64,000 nt of DNA from Lachnoclostridium sp. UBA1175 (GTDB taxonomy: Bacteria; Bacillota; Clostridia; Lachnospirales; Lachnospiraceae), in assembly GCA_002311665.1 (NCBI GenBank), contig DBYX01000010.1, positions 62,001-126,000 of the forward strand. The letters run 5' to 3'. The position numbers and the translations under genes were made by a program. The notes under the pieces were generated by a model, which ran no database searches, was not told the origin of the DNA, and was given only the letters and a program-made list of their open reading frames with translations. Positions 16,575 to 24,398 of the stretch are shown piece after piece. The first letter of the stretch is position 1. Each line of letters starts with the position of its first letter.

Positions 16575-17546
16575 TCAATCGTTCAACTCCGGCACGAACT
16601 GCCACATCCGGTGCGTCAATAACTCGCCCTTCGTCGCGATCAACGTCTCACGGTCGATCCAGCGGTACGCAACGGTCTCGCCCTCCTGCAGCACCACACT
16701 GTCCTTGGCGCAGGACGTCTCCGCCAGGTATTCCGCGTACACCGAATGCGTCGGCGGGTTGACCACCCTTCCGACCTCAGTCATCCGGTCTGCGGTAATC
16801 CCGGTCTCCTCCCGAAGTTCGCGGATCGCACCGTCCATGGGGCTCTCGCCGCGAAGCGCCGAGCCGCCGGCCGACGCCTCCCACATGCTGCCGTAGGCTT
16901 TGCGCGGGTCGCGCTGCATGATCAGATAAGTTCCATCCGCGTGCTTCACGATGATCTCGCACACAAGGTGGTACACGCCGTCGGCAAATGTCGCCTCCTC
17001 GCCGCGCACGAGCGTCACGCCCGGTATGATGTTAAAGTCGCTGTCATAAGCATCCCAGAGTTCCATTTTCCGCTCCTTTATGCACTTCCATTCCGCTGCG
17101 AGCCGCTCCATGCTCCACGCCGCATTTGCGGGGCTCGTGGACGGAAGGCAGGTCGCCGGCCGGTGGATTGTCGGTTGTATGTATCGCTCGTAATAACGAA
17201 GCGCCGTTTTGCCGTTGACATAGATCGCCTCGATCGTTGCTTCGTCGAGGATCATCCGAAGATCGTTCGCCACGACATTACGTATGCTCGCGTCCGAGGA
17301 GCCCTCGATCTCACACGAGTGGATCACGTCCCAGACCGCAACACGGTTTCTGAGCAAAAACGCCCGCTTTTCCTCGATCGTCCGTGGAACGTCCTCCCCG
17401 AACACCGCTGCCGTCACCTTCCAGAAACGGTTCTGCGGATGTCCGTAGAAGAAGCCCTCCTCCCGCGACTTGACCGACGGAAAGCTTCCGAGGATCAGCA
17501 CTCGGGAATCCCTGTCAAACACAGGTGATATCGGATGAATAATCAT
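16575..17546 (-). CDS. Hypoxanthine-DNA glycosylase-Nudix hydrolase fusion
   Basis: Residues 1 to about 158 match the DNA-deoxyinosine (hypoxanthine) glycosylase branch of the uracil-DNA glycosylase superfamily: LGSFPSVKSREEGFFYGHPQNRFW at about 20-43, then AVWDVIHSCEIEGSSDASI and the C-terminal LPSTSPANA loop. This family removes hypoxanthine formed by adenine deamination. From MELWDAYDSDFN at about 162 a complete Nudix domain follows with GGSALRGESPMDGAIRELREETGI. MELWDAYD resembles the start of free-standing Nudix proteins such as the one at 13209, which suggests a gene fusion. The pairing of a base-excision enzyme with a nucleotide-cleaning enzyme is functionally suggestive. Confidence 0.88.
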   Translation of the reverse strand: MIIHPISPVFDRDSRVLILGSFPSVKSREEGFFYGHPQNRFWKVTAAVFGEDVPRTIEEKRAFLLRNRVAVWDVIHSCEIEGSSDASIRNVVANDLRMILDEATIEAIYVNGKTALRYYERYIQPTIHRPATCLPSTSPANAAWSMERLAAEWKCIKERKMELWDAYDSDFNIIPGVTLVRGEEATFADGVYHLVCEIIVKHADGTYLIMQRDPRKAYGSMWEASAGGSALRGESPMDGAIRELREETGITADRMTEVGRVVNPPTHSVYAEYLAETSCAKDSVVLQEGETVAYRWIDRETLIATKGELLTHRMWQFVPELND

Positions 17547-17555
17547 CTTCGCTCC

Positions 17556-18191
17556 TTACTTCTTTCCGTACTTTCGCTGCAGCTTCTTCGACATCGTCTG
17601 CGTGTTCTTCTTCGGCTTCTCCACGCGCGCCGCACGTTTCTCGCTGAGGAAAATGAAATAGTCCTCCGCCTCGAACACCTTCACGCCGCCGAACACCGTC
17701 TTCAGCTTGTTTCTGTACCAATCAAGCCGCTTGGTCACCATGACCATCCGGCCGCCGACCGACAGCTTGCGAAAGCCGTCCTCGATGAACTCCTTCGCTA
17801 CCGAAAAGTCCGTGTGGTATGGCGGGTTTGAATAGATCAGCGTAAAATCCCTGTCCTCCACATCCTTCAGGCCGTCGCTCTTCAGGACTCTCACTCCTTC
17901 GATCCCATTTTTCGCAAGATTGTCCTTCGAGAGCGCCACCGCGTCCTCAAGGATGTCGCACATCACGACGCGTTCGCCGCCCAGCTGTTTTGCTGCGTAG
18001 ATCCCGACAACGCCGTACCCGCACCCGAGGTCGAGCACTTTGTCGCCCTCGCGGACCGGAACGGTCTCAAGCATCAGCCGCGTGCCGCGGTCCACGCCCT
18101 TCGGCGAAAAATAATACTCCCCGGTCTCGCATACGATCTCGGTTCCGTTGATCTCTTCCCTTACGATCATGGTTTCTGCCTTCTCATTCAA
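17556..18191 (-). CDS. RsmC-like class I SAM-dependent methyltransferase
   Basis: This 211-residue protein has the MTS-domain layout of the RsmC family (16S rRNA m2G1207 methyltransferases). YYFSPKGVDRGTRLMLE is followed by the SAM motif VLDLGCGYGVVGI at about 53-65, CDILEDAVALSKDN and the catalytic NPPYH at about 124-128. A lysine-rich tail (KKNTQTMSKKLQRKYGKK) fits RNA binding. Two starts are possible, MNEKAE at 18191 and MIVREE eight codons later. It begins ten bases from the glycosylase-Nudix gene. Confidence 0.88.
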   Translation of the reverse strand: MNEKAETMIVREEINGTEIVCETGEYYFSPKGVDRGTRLMLETVPVREGDKVLDLGCGYGVVGIYAAKQLGGERVVMCDILEDAVALSKDNLAKNGIEGVRVLKSDGLKDVEDRDFTLIYSNPPYHTDFSVAKEFIEDGFRKLSVGGRMVMVTKRLDWYRNKLKTVFGGVKVFEAEDYFIFLSEKRAARVEKPKKNTQTMSKKLQRKYGKK

Positions 18192-18198
18192 TATTCTT

Positions 18199-18885
18199 TC
18201 ACATAATCTTCCGACTGTTCACATCGCCCCATTGCTGCTTTTCACACCAGTATACGACACCTTCCGTCACATCGAAAACCATCGAGACAACCGTCGGGCA
18301 GACCGTCTGGGATACCGCACGGAGGACCGAAAAACAGTCATTAACATCAAAATCGTCGTTGCTTTCGGACAGCAGTTCGCATGCCTTTTGGTAGCGGTCC
18401 CACCCCATCCACGGATGGGTTTCGCTGTCCATCTTAAACGGCGAAAAATTGGTCGTCACCAGATACTCCGGTTTTTCATAATACCGGCATCCCTGTCCCG
18501 GAACGATCTGAAGGCAGTTGCCGTTCCGGTCGGACAAAACACCCATAAACGTATGTCCGGGCACGCTGCAGACGCGCCCATTTTCCGCAATCTCCCGAAT
18601 CTCCTGCATGGTTTTCTTTCCGGTAAGCAGATCGATATCCAACAGAATAATATTGGGTTCGTTCCCCCTCGGGTCGCTTCTGTTATCAGCCGGATGACAT
18701 GTCGGCATGCCGACGAAATCGCCGTTCCGCGTGGCTCCGAACAGCGGCATCCAGCCCTCCTTGTAGTCATACACCTCAATAAAAACACCGGCATCACACG
18801 GATTCACTCGCCACTCCATATCGAGCAAATCCAGGTTCCACCCGATAATTGTCTTCCTCTTGTTTGTAATAAGACTGGTACACAT
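18199..18885 (-). CDS. Ntn hydrolase of the linear amide C-N hydrolase (choloylglycine hydrolase) type
   Basis: The start encodes MCTSLITNKRKTIIGWNLD, preceded by AAAGGA. This puts Cys at position 2, where removal of Met would expose the N-terminal nucleophile used by penicillin V acylases and bile salt hydrolases. An Asp in WNLD near 18, TTNFSP and a later Arg also fit the family. At 228 residues it is shorter than typical bile salt hydrolases (about 320), so it is probably a distant or hypothetical branch acting on some linear amide or N-acyl compound. No signal peptide is present. The longer frame to 18924 would bury the Cys and was rejected. Confidence 0.7.
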   Translation of the reverse strand: MCTSLITNKRKTIIGWNLDLLDMEWRVNPCDAGVFIEVYDYKEGWMPLFGATRNGDFVGMPTCHPADNRSDPRGNEPNIILLDIDLLTGKKTMQEIREIAENGRVCSVPGHTFMGVLSDRNGNCLQIVPGQGCRYYEKPEYLVTTNFSPFKMDSETHPWMGWDRYQKACELLSESNDDFDVNDCFSVLRAVSQTVCPTVVSMVFDVTEGVVYWCEKQQWGDVNSRKIM

Positions 18886-18949
18886 GGCATTATCCTTTCT
18901 TTCGAATCGTATAAATTTCGGCATCTTCCCTATTTGCTTTTCTGATCAC

Positions 18950-19396
18950 TTATTTCTCTCCTGTAGTTTCCCGCGCATTCAGATAGTTCTCGGCTTCCGT
19001 CAGTTCCCGACGCGACTCCTCATACTTTATGCATTCCATCGCTTCGTCATAGTCCATAAGAACAATTTCGGAGACCTCCGATTCCTGCGCCACAAGTTCC
19101 TGCCCCTGATACTCCGCCAGAAAATGGACATTCGTCTTCCTGTCGTTCGGTCGTCCCTCACGCGCCAGAAAATGCTCGTCCACCGTTCGGAAACCCTCGA
19201 TCAGAGTGACATCCAAACCGGTCTCTTCCTTCACTTCCCGAAGAGCCGTTTCGACTTCCGTCTCGCCGGACTCCACATGACCTTTGGGAAATCCGTAGTA
19301 TTCTTTATAGTTTCCCGTCCCCCGGATGATCACGTATTTTCGGACACCGTTCACATATGTGAATACGATTGCGCCGCACGATTTTTCATCTGCCAT
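18950..19396 (-). CDS. Nudix hydrolase, diadenosine tetraphosphatase-like
   Basis: This 148-residue protein has a canonical Nudix box (GHVESGETEVETALREVKEETGL). The opening KSCGAIVF, then YGFPKGH, is typical of bis(5'-nucleosyl)-tetraphosphatases, which split Ap4A to ATP and AMP. The C-terminal helix (EAMECIKYEESRRELTEAENYL) also matches that group. GAAGGAGAAGG precedes the ATG. A plausible promoter lies at 19468-19496, so it may start its own transcript. Confidence 0.85.
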   Translation of the reverse strand: MADEKSCGAIVFTYVNGVRKYVIIRGTGNYKEYYGFPKGHVESGETEVETALREVKEETGLDVTLIEGFRTVDEHFLAREGRPNDRKTNVHFLAEYQGQELVAQESEVSEIVLMDYDEAMECIKYEESRRELTEAENYLNARETTGEK

Positions 19397-19467
19397 AGAA
19401 CCTTCTCCTTCACGTTCGTTTTTTCATCTTTACTTATTTCATCAAATCGGGTACGAAAAGTAAAGGT

Positions 19468-19496
19468 TTTAGAGCTATATCAGTGGAAAATGTAAA
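19468..19496 (-). promoter_or_regulatory. Possible promoter of the Ap4A-hydrolase-like gene
   Basis: On the minus strand TTTACA is followed after 17 bases by TCTAAA, about 70 bases upstream of the ATG. The -10 box matches the consensus at four of six positions. Confidence 0.4.
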
Positions 19497-19529
19497 GATT
19501 TCCGGTTTTATTTTCCGAATCACTCCATG

Positions 19530-20594
19530 TCAATTCCGTCCGAGCCGGGTTTTCTCGAGTATCGCGAGGCCCTCCTCCAGGTCGTTTCCGAGAACCTCCT
19601 GAATCTTTTCAAAATCATGCTCTTTGTGGAGCCTGTCCATCGTCTTCAAAAGTTCCGCTTTTCCGTACTTACGGATGAACAAAGCCATCGCCTTGATGGC
19701 GTTCACATCATCGTATTCGTAGAAGCCTTTCCGGCAAGACACAAGTGCGTCGCACTCGTAGCAGCCGTCGATGCCCTTTCCCTTGCAGCAGGATGTGTTG
19801 GGACATACTCTGTCCGGATGGTTCATTGCGTCGGAGCAGGTGTTGTAAGCGGTTCTGCACCCTCCGCACCAACTCTTCAAAAAACAATGGTTGCACGACA
19901 AACCACAGCGGGCAATGGGGTCCGCTCCTTTTCTCGCATTCTGACAGAGCTTATTGCTGATCCGGCACATAGCTTCGATATGCATGATCCAATGTCTGGA
20001 AAACGGCATTTTCAGAAGTCCGCGGACATCCTTGTCACACCAATAATCGACCAGCCATACAGCAGCCTCGTCCGTACTTACGCATTGGCTGTCGATCACC
20101 CGCTTCTTATCCTCGTCGGAGAACTTGCGCTTCAAATCCTTATAGGCGAGGCTTCGCAGCAGCTCTTCGGTGGAATCCTTCACCGCTTTGCAGTACTCAA
20201 ACAGGACCTTGACATTCAGTTTCTTCGAGAACTCCGCGATTTCCTCACCCCTGAGTTCATTGCCTGTGGTGATGATGGGACTACCCGTTTTCATCTGCCA
20301 ATCACCTGCGAAAAGCACCTGCTCATCCCCGCCGATCAGCGTATGCGCCACGATATCCTCAATGCGGAAAATGTGCCACATCGAATACGCAAGTGTCTTG
20401 CTGTGATACCCGTCCGCTCCGGCAAACGGCATCTGATAAAAGGCTTCCTCCGGATACGGATTCACGATATACGAAATCTGCACGAACAGATCATTCCGTA
20501 AATCAATCAGCGCTTCGATTCCCTCGGCGAAGGTCGCTTCCCTGCCGATGAGCGATTGCATCTTTTTGTTCTTTTCCGACCAGTCCTTATTCAT
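19530..20594 (-). CDS. DinB-like domain protein with Cys-rich DUF3795-like C-terminus
   Basis: The first about 200 residues resemble a DinB/DUF1569-type helical bundle (IEALIDLRNDLFVQISYIVNPYPEEAFYQM, then SKTLAYSMWHIFRIEDIVAHTLI), which suggests a metal-binding four-helix fold. From about 215 a Cys-rich region follows (ARCGLSCNHC, CGGCRTAYNTC, CCKGKGIDGCYECDALVSCRKGF), resembling the DUF3795 zinc-type domain. The two parts make a 354-residue protein of unknown function. Its leader contains two copies of AAAAATGACAAA on the minus strand. Both domain calls rest on residue patterns only. Confidence 0.7.
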   Translation of the reverse strand: MNKDWSEKNKKMQSLIGREATFAEGIEALIDLRNDLFVQISYIVNPYPEEAFYQMPFAGADGYHSKTLAYSMWHIFRIEDIVAHTLIGGDEQVLFAGDWQMKTGSPIITTGNELRGEEIAEFSKKLNVKVLFEYCKAVKDSTEELLRSLAYKDLKRKFSDEDKKRVIDSQCVSTDEAAVWLVDYWCDKDVRGLLKMPFSRHWIMHIEAMCRISNKLCQNARKGADPIARCGLSCNHCFLKSWCGGCRTAYNTCSDAMNHPDRVCPNTSCCKGKGIDGCYECDALVSCRKGFYEYDDVNAIKAMALFIRKYGKAELLKTMDRLHKEHDFEKIQEVLGNDLEEGLAILEKTRLGRN

Positions 20595-20701
20595 ATTTCG
20601 GATTCTCCTTATGATGCTTGTTTGTCATTTTTCAAGGGATAACACCACTTGCTTTTGTCATTTTTAAGAGGTTGCCGGTCGTCTTTGTTGACGTTTTAGC
20701 A

Positions 20702-21466
20702 TCACATCTTCACCGCTTTCGTCGCAATCGAGCCGCTCATAAAGTTGTCAAGCGGGGTACCGCCGCGGTCCTCGTAGAAACCGACGATTGCAAAGCCGGC
20801 GTCAATCTGCCCGCCGATCTGGTCCGTGAGCGTGTGTCCCCAGATGTAGCCTTCCGCCTCCGCGATGCGCTTGATCCCCGGGTTGTCCAGGTGATCGACA
20901 TCCGCATACGGAAGCTTGTACGCCACGCTGAGTTCACCATGCTCAATCTTCACCGGGTCAAAGATACTTTCGACCCCGTTGCTGAAACCCGCGATGAGAA
21001 TGCCGCCCTTCTTAAGAATTCTTGCGCACTCCTTCCACACCGGAAGCACGTTGTCGATGTAACTGTTCGACCAGGGATTGATCACAAGATCAAAACTCTC
21101 GTCGGCAAACTCGGACAGATCCTGCATATTTCCCTGCGCAGTCGCGATCGTCAATCCGTCCCTATTTGCAACGTACAAGTCCTTATCCAACTGCGTTCTA
21201 CTGTTGTCGAATACTGTCACGTTTGCGCCCGTTGCGGCGAGAATCGGGCCCTGCTGGCCGCCTCCGCTCGCGAGGCACAAAACCTGCTTTCCGGCCAACT
21301 CCTGCGGAAACCAGTCGCGCGGGACCGGCTTCGTCGGCGTCAGCAAAATGCTCCATTCGCCCTGTCTCGCCAGCGCAACTTCCTCGCTCGAGACCGGGAC
21401 GGACCACCGGTCCGCGTTGGCAGACCGGTCATCCCATATTTTACTGTTTTCTTTCAGGTAATCCAT
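20702..21466 (-). CDS. Class I SAM-dependent methyltransferase
   Basis: The start encodes MDYLKENSKIWDDRS, because GAGGAG lies four bases before it; a longer frame overlaps the upstream gene. The SAM motif is VLCLASGGGQQGPILAATGANVTVFDNS at about 62-89. QGNMQDLSEFADESFDLVINPWSNSYI and CARILKKGGILIAGFSNG supply the later motifs. The opening NSKIWDDRSANADRWSVPV and the SGGGQQGP loop mark a clostridial methyltransferase group of unknown substrate. Small-molecule methylation is the default inference. Confidence 0.87.
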   Translation of the reverse strand: MDYLKENSKIWDDRSANADRWSVPVSSEEVALARQGEWSILLTPTKPVPRDWFPQELAGKQVLCLASGGGQQGPILAATGANVTVFDNSRTQLDKDLYVANRDGLTIATAQGNMQDLSEFADESFDLVINPWSNSYIDNVLPVWKECARILKKGGILIAGFSNGVESIFDPVKIEHGELSVAYKLPYADVDHLDNPGIKRIAEAEGYIWGHTLTDQIGGQIDAGFAIVGFYEDRGGTPLDNFMSGSIATKAVKM

Positions 21467-21525
21467 ATCGCTCCTCATTTCTTTTGATGATACCCGGTAA
21501 TGGACCACTAACCCCGTCCCACGGT

Positions 21526-22440
21526 TCATTGCTTCCGATAGTGCCCTTGCACATGGACGCCCTTGTATCCGATTCTGCGATAGAAATCGTTGCCGCCTCC
21601 GGTGATCACCTCGGCGCCGAGCGGCCTAAGAATCTTCTCGTGGTGTGCAAGTGCAGCCGCCGCGAGTCCCTTGTGCTGATGCTCCGGAACCGTGCAGAGA
21701 GGCTCCATGTAGGCAAGTTTATTATCCGGAACCCACCACATCCCGGAGAAGCAGACGTAGTTGTCGTTCTCATCCGCAATGACGGTGGTATAGTCGTAAG
21801 TTGCATGCGGTGCGGGCGCGATCGTGGCGCCGAGCACGTTCTGGTAGAGCTCGTGCGGGCTGATCCCGCCGTTCTTCACCGGCGTCTCCCAGTCCGTGAA
21901 CTCGCCGTGCTCCGCCTTGTTAAAGGCGTCCCACAGGCATTTGGCGACCTTGAGAGGGTCGTTGTCCTTCGGGTTCGTAAAATGATACCCCTCCGGGAGC
22001 GGATAGTCGAGCGTCCCTGTGCGGAAATCAAAGTACAGGTCCGAACTCTCGTACGCAAGCTGATATCCGCGCCGCTTCGCAGCCTCGATCAACGCCGTCT
22101 GGCGGCTTCCGAGCACGAACTCCGTCGGGTCCTCAAACTTCGGAAACGCCGTGTCCGCGTACTCGATCATCTCGTCCGCAAGCGACTCGTAACCGGGCCG
22201 CAGCACGAAATAGAGCTCGTCCGCCGACGTCTCGTAGAAGACAAAGCCTACCGGCACATCCCCGTCCATCCAGAACCGGTCCAGACGGTCGTAATCGCGG
22301 TCGTGCCACGGCGACGTGATCGCATACTCGAAGAAAGGAGCCGCAGGTCCGTTGCTCTCTTCGTGATCATAAACCTGCGTCATCAACTTCCACACCAGGT
22401 CGATGTCGGTCAATATCTGAAATTGTTTTGTCGTGATCAT
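21526..22440 (-). CDS. Two-part GNAT-family acetyltransferase
   Basis: The start encodes MITTKQFQILTDIDLVWKLM, with GGAGG four bases upstream. The frame continues to 22542, but that extension crosses a cluster of palindromes and is not coding. The 304-residue product has a degenerate N-terminal half (VPVGFVFYETSADELYFVLRPGYESLADEMIEYAD) and a C-terminal GNAT with the CoA loop HQHKGLAAAALAHHEKIL, ending GGGNDFYRRIGYKG. This is probably a duplicated GNAT in which only the second half keeps the CoA loop. The substrate is unknown. Confidence 0.83.
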   Translation of the reverse strand: MITTKQFQILTDIDLVWKLMTQVYDHEESNGPAAPFFEYAITSPWHDRDYDRLDRFWMDGDVPVGFVFYETSADELYFVLRPGYESLADEMIEYADTAFPKFEDPTEFVLGSRQTALIEAAKRRGYQLAYESSDLYFDFRTGTLDYPLPEGYHFTNPKDNDPLKVAKCLWDAFNKAEHGEFTDWETPVKNGGISPHELYQNVLGATIAPAPHATYDYTTVIADENDNYVCFSGMWWVPDNKLAYMEPLCTVPEHQHKGLAAAALAHHEKILRPLGAEVITGGGNDFYRRIGYKGVHVQGHYRKQ

Positions 22441-22477
22441 ACTGCCTCCGTTTCCCATTTTCCGTCGGAACTTGAAT

Positions 22478-22545
22478 CGATTGACGCTTTGCGTCAATCG
22501 CCGCCGAATGCGCGCCCGCGAAGCGGGCATTCCGCTGCGCATTCG
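22478..22545. repeat. Cluster of perfect palindromes
   Basis: Two elements lie in tandem. The first is CGATTGACGC-TTT-GCGTCAATCG at 22478-22500, with a 10-bp perfect stem. The second is nested: an outer 9-bp stem (CGAATGCGC 22505-22513 with GCGCATTCG 22537-22545) encloses a 6-bp hairpin GCCCGC-GAA-GCGGGC at 22514-22528. There is no T-tract on either strand. It fills the gap between two GNAT genes and resembles a REP/BIME-like composite. Confidence 0.7.
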
Positions 22546-22563
22546 TGCGATCCGCCGGAGGCT

Positions 22564-22597
22564 CTAAGAAACGCTGATTAATTCAACGTTTTCTTAG
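22564..22597 (-). repeat. Palindromic element abutting a stop codon, copy 1
   Basis: CTAAGAAACG pairs with CGTTTTCTTAG (one extra A) around an AT-rich centre. On the minus strand the element begins at the TAA stop of the SatA-like gene. A related copy at 34108-34138 also begins at a TAA stop codon. Confidence 0.6.
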
Positions 22598-23178
22598 AAG
22601 CGACCTTCGCGGTTGTCCATGAAGTACACAAGGTTAAAGCGCACTTCGCGCCGTTCGATATCACGGTTTGTGTAGCAGCAGGTGTCAAAGCCCATCAGCT
22701 GAAAGCCCTGGCTCTTGTAAAACGCGATCGCTCTCACGTTGCAGGACTGCGTCTCCAGAATGACCGCCCGACGCCCCTGCGCCTTCGCGATCTCCTTCGC
22801 CTTGTTCATCAGAGCCGTACCGATACCCTGACGATGCAGGGAATCGTCCACCCACAGCTCCGTCACCATCAGACGGTTGCTCCATTCCTCGGGGCATACC
22901 TCGATGCACGCCAAGAGCTTCCGCTCGCCGTTCTCCTCGGAGTACATGCCGTACGCCTCGGCCTTCTCCCAGTGGTCCTGATACAGCCCATCCGGATAAT
23001 CATACTCCTCCGGCGTGTGCGTCACCGGCGTCTCAAACTTCTTCTTGACCAGCTTCGCCTCATAAGCGTCCGGCGTCTCCGTGATCTCCACGTCGAAATA
23101 CTCCTCCGTGGTGTACCTCATCATAATCGGAGTTCCCTTCCATTCCGCCTTCGGAAGCGGCACAATTAAATGATTCAT
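22594..23178 (-). CDS. GNAT acetyltransferase resembling streptothricin acetyltransferases
   Basis: This 194-residue GNAT has ELWVDDSLHRQGIGTALMNKAKEIA followed by ILETQSCNVRAIAFYKSQGFQLMGFDTCCYTN and RREVRFNLVYF. This order closely recalls streptothricin acetyltransferases of the SatA/Sat4 type, which inactivate streptothricin by acetylating its beta-lysine. The N-terminal half (EEYFDVEITETPDAYEAKLVKKKF) also fits. Resistance is not implied without assay, since many clostridia carry such homologues. The start at 23178 has GGAAAGG upstream; an internal ATG at codon 19 is an alternative. Confidence 0.8.
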   Translation of the reverse strand: MNHLIVPLPKAEWKGTPIMMRYTTEEYFDVEITETPDAYEAKLVKKKFETPVTHTPEEYDYPDGLYQDHWEKAEAYGMYSEENGERKLLACIEVCPEEWSNRLMVTELWVDDSLHRQGIGTALMNKAKEIAKAQGRRAVILETQSCNVRAIAFYKSQGFQLMGFDTCCYTNRDIERREVRFNLVYFMDNREGRF

Positions 23179-23230
23179 TGTTCAATACCTTTCCTTTCGC
23201 AAGCTGTGCAGCCAATCCGGCGCACGGCTC

Positions 23231-23749
23231 TCAGCATTCCACCTCAAATGCTTCTTCTATGCTGACTACATCCGCGAAAGTGTCCCAAACGTCCTCGTTG
23301 TAGTAACGGTACGTAATCTCCCCGGTCATGTAGTCGTTGTCAAATGTGGAATTGCAGCCCTCGGGCACGATCACGCCGAAGTCGCGGTCAAACGCGGACT
23401 TGATCGACGCGTCGATGCAGTAGTTGGTCTGAAGTCCGGCAATGATCACCGTCTCCTCGCCCTTCTCCTCGAGGTATTTGCAGAGTTCCTTGTTGCTGAA
23501 ACAGCTGTTTACGGTCTTCACGAACACTCTCTCGCCGGGCAACGGCGCGAGCTCTTCGAAAAATTCAAAATCCTCGTCGCCCTCGCTCATGCCGCTTCCC
23601 TCGCCTGCGTCGTGCCTCACGTAGATGACCTCGACACCGCGCGCTCTCGCCTCCGCGAGAAGCTTCTTCATATTGGCCACAAAACCTTCAAAGTTATACA
23701 GATCTTCTACAACCAACCCTTTCTGAAGATCGATTGCCAGTAATACCAT
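23231..23749 (-). CDS. Isochorismatase-family cysteine hydrolase
   Basis: The start encodes MVLLAIDLQKGLV; the longer frame is rejected because GGGAGG precedes this ATG and the extension runs through hairpins. The 172-residue protein has the catalytic Asp in the opening AIDLQ motif, VIYVRHD, and the nucleophile loop IAGLQTNYCIDASIKSAFDRDF, where Cys follows NY. The family includes nicotinamidases, isochorismatases and N-carbamoylases, all hydrolysing amide- or ether-like bonds. The substrate is not assignable. Confidence 0.87.
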   Translation of the reverse strand: MVLLAIDLQKGLVVEDLYNFEGFVANMKKLLAEARARGVEVIYVRHDAGEGSGMSEGDEDFEFFEELAPLPGERVFVKTVNSCFSNKELCKYLEEKGEETVIIAGLQTNYCIDASIKSAFDRDFGVIVPEGCNSTFDNDYMTGEITYRYYNEDVWDTFADVVSIEEAFEVEC

Positions 23750-23782
23750 AATTCGGTTCCTCCCGTTATGTTTTCCATCCGG

Positions 23783-23832
23783 CGGAAACGCGGGTGTTCC
23801 GCGTTTCCGTCTCTGCGGGCAGCTACGCTGCC
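23783..23832. repeat. Pair of perfect hairpins in intergenic gap
   Basis: CGGAAACGCGG-GTGTT-CCGCGTTTCCG at 23783-23809 is an 11-bp perfect stem. GGCAGC-TAC-GCTGCC at 23818-23832 follows nine bases later. No T-tract follows on the minus strand. Composition and arrangement match the palindrome cluster at 22478. Confidence 0.65.
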
Positions 23833-23834
23833 GT

Positions 23835-24347
23835 TTACTCAAACAATGCTTTCACGATCTGCTCCGCGCACTCCGCAGGGGAGTTCACGCTCGTATCGAC
23901 GCGCATCGTGTACCTGATGTCTTTACTCATCAGCTCCGCCTGCTCGTCCGACTGGCTCTCGAAGCGGTCGCCGCGCTCGATGTTACGCTGTCTGCACACA
24001 TCAAGCGGGCAGTACACCTCCACGATGTCGAGCGGGCTGTCCTTCATGATCTCCATAAGCTTCTCGTAATGCGGTTTGATCTCGTCGCGCTCGACGAGGA
24101 TACCGTCGATCAGCACATTTTTCCCGAGATCCGAGTACAGCTTCGCCGTGTGGTACATCAGGACGATCACTTCCGAAAGATACTTCCAGTAGTTCTCCTC
24201 CAGATACTGCTCGCCGACCATCTCCTGAAACAGATCGTTGGCCACAACATAGAAAAATACGTCACGGCGCTCCTGAAGCGCCTCGACGATCGAAGTCTTC
24301 CCCGAACTGGTTACCCCGTTGAGGAATATAATTTTACCCTTATCCAT
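23835..24347 (-). CDS. P-loop kinase, chloramphenicol phosphotransferase-like
   Basis: This 170-residue protein has an N-terminal Walker A loop (IIFLNGVTSSGKTSIVEAL at about 6-24). NVLIDGILVERDE and VEVYCPLDVCRQRNIERGDR follow, as in the chloramphenicol phosphotransferase (CPT) family. CPT phosphorylates chloramphenicol with ATP. Many homologues in non-producers have other or unknown small-molecule substrates, so only the fold and phosphotransfer are confident. It ends four bases after the palindrome pair at 23818-23832. Confidence 0.8.
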   Translation of the reverse strand: MDKGKIIFLNGVTSSGKTSIVEALQERRDVFFYVVANDLFQEMVGEQYLEENYWKYLSEVIVLMYHTAKLYSDLGKNVLIDGILVERDEIKPHYEKLMEIMKDSPLDIVEVYCPLDVCRQRNIERGDRFESQSDEQAELMSKDIRYTMRVDTSVNSPAECAEQIVKALFE

Positions 24348-24398
24348 TGGTTTCTCCTAATCTTTTTGTCAATTCAATTCTCTGATCGTGTTTGCCTG

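Noticed and set aside
19466..19480. GTTTTAGAGCTATAT on the plus strand, like the start of a type II CRISPR repeat
   Set aside because: It occurs once, with no second repeat, spacer or cas gene, and falls in the likely promoter of the Nudix gene. A chance match is the simplest reading.
22441..22542. Extended N-terminus of the GNAT gene at 21526
   Set aside because: The extension runs through palindromes and reads Arg-rich; a GGAGG-preceded ATG lies at 22440.
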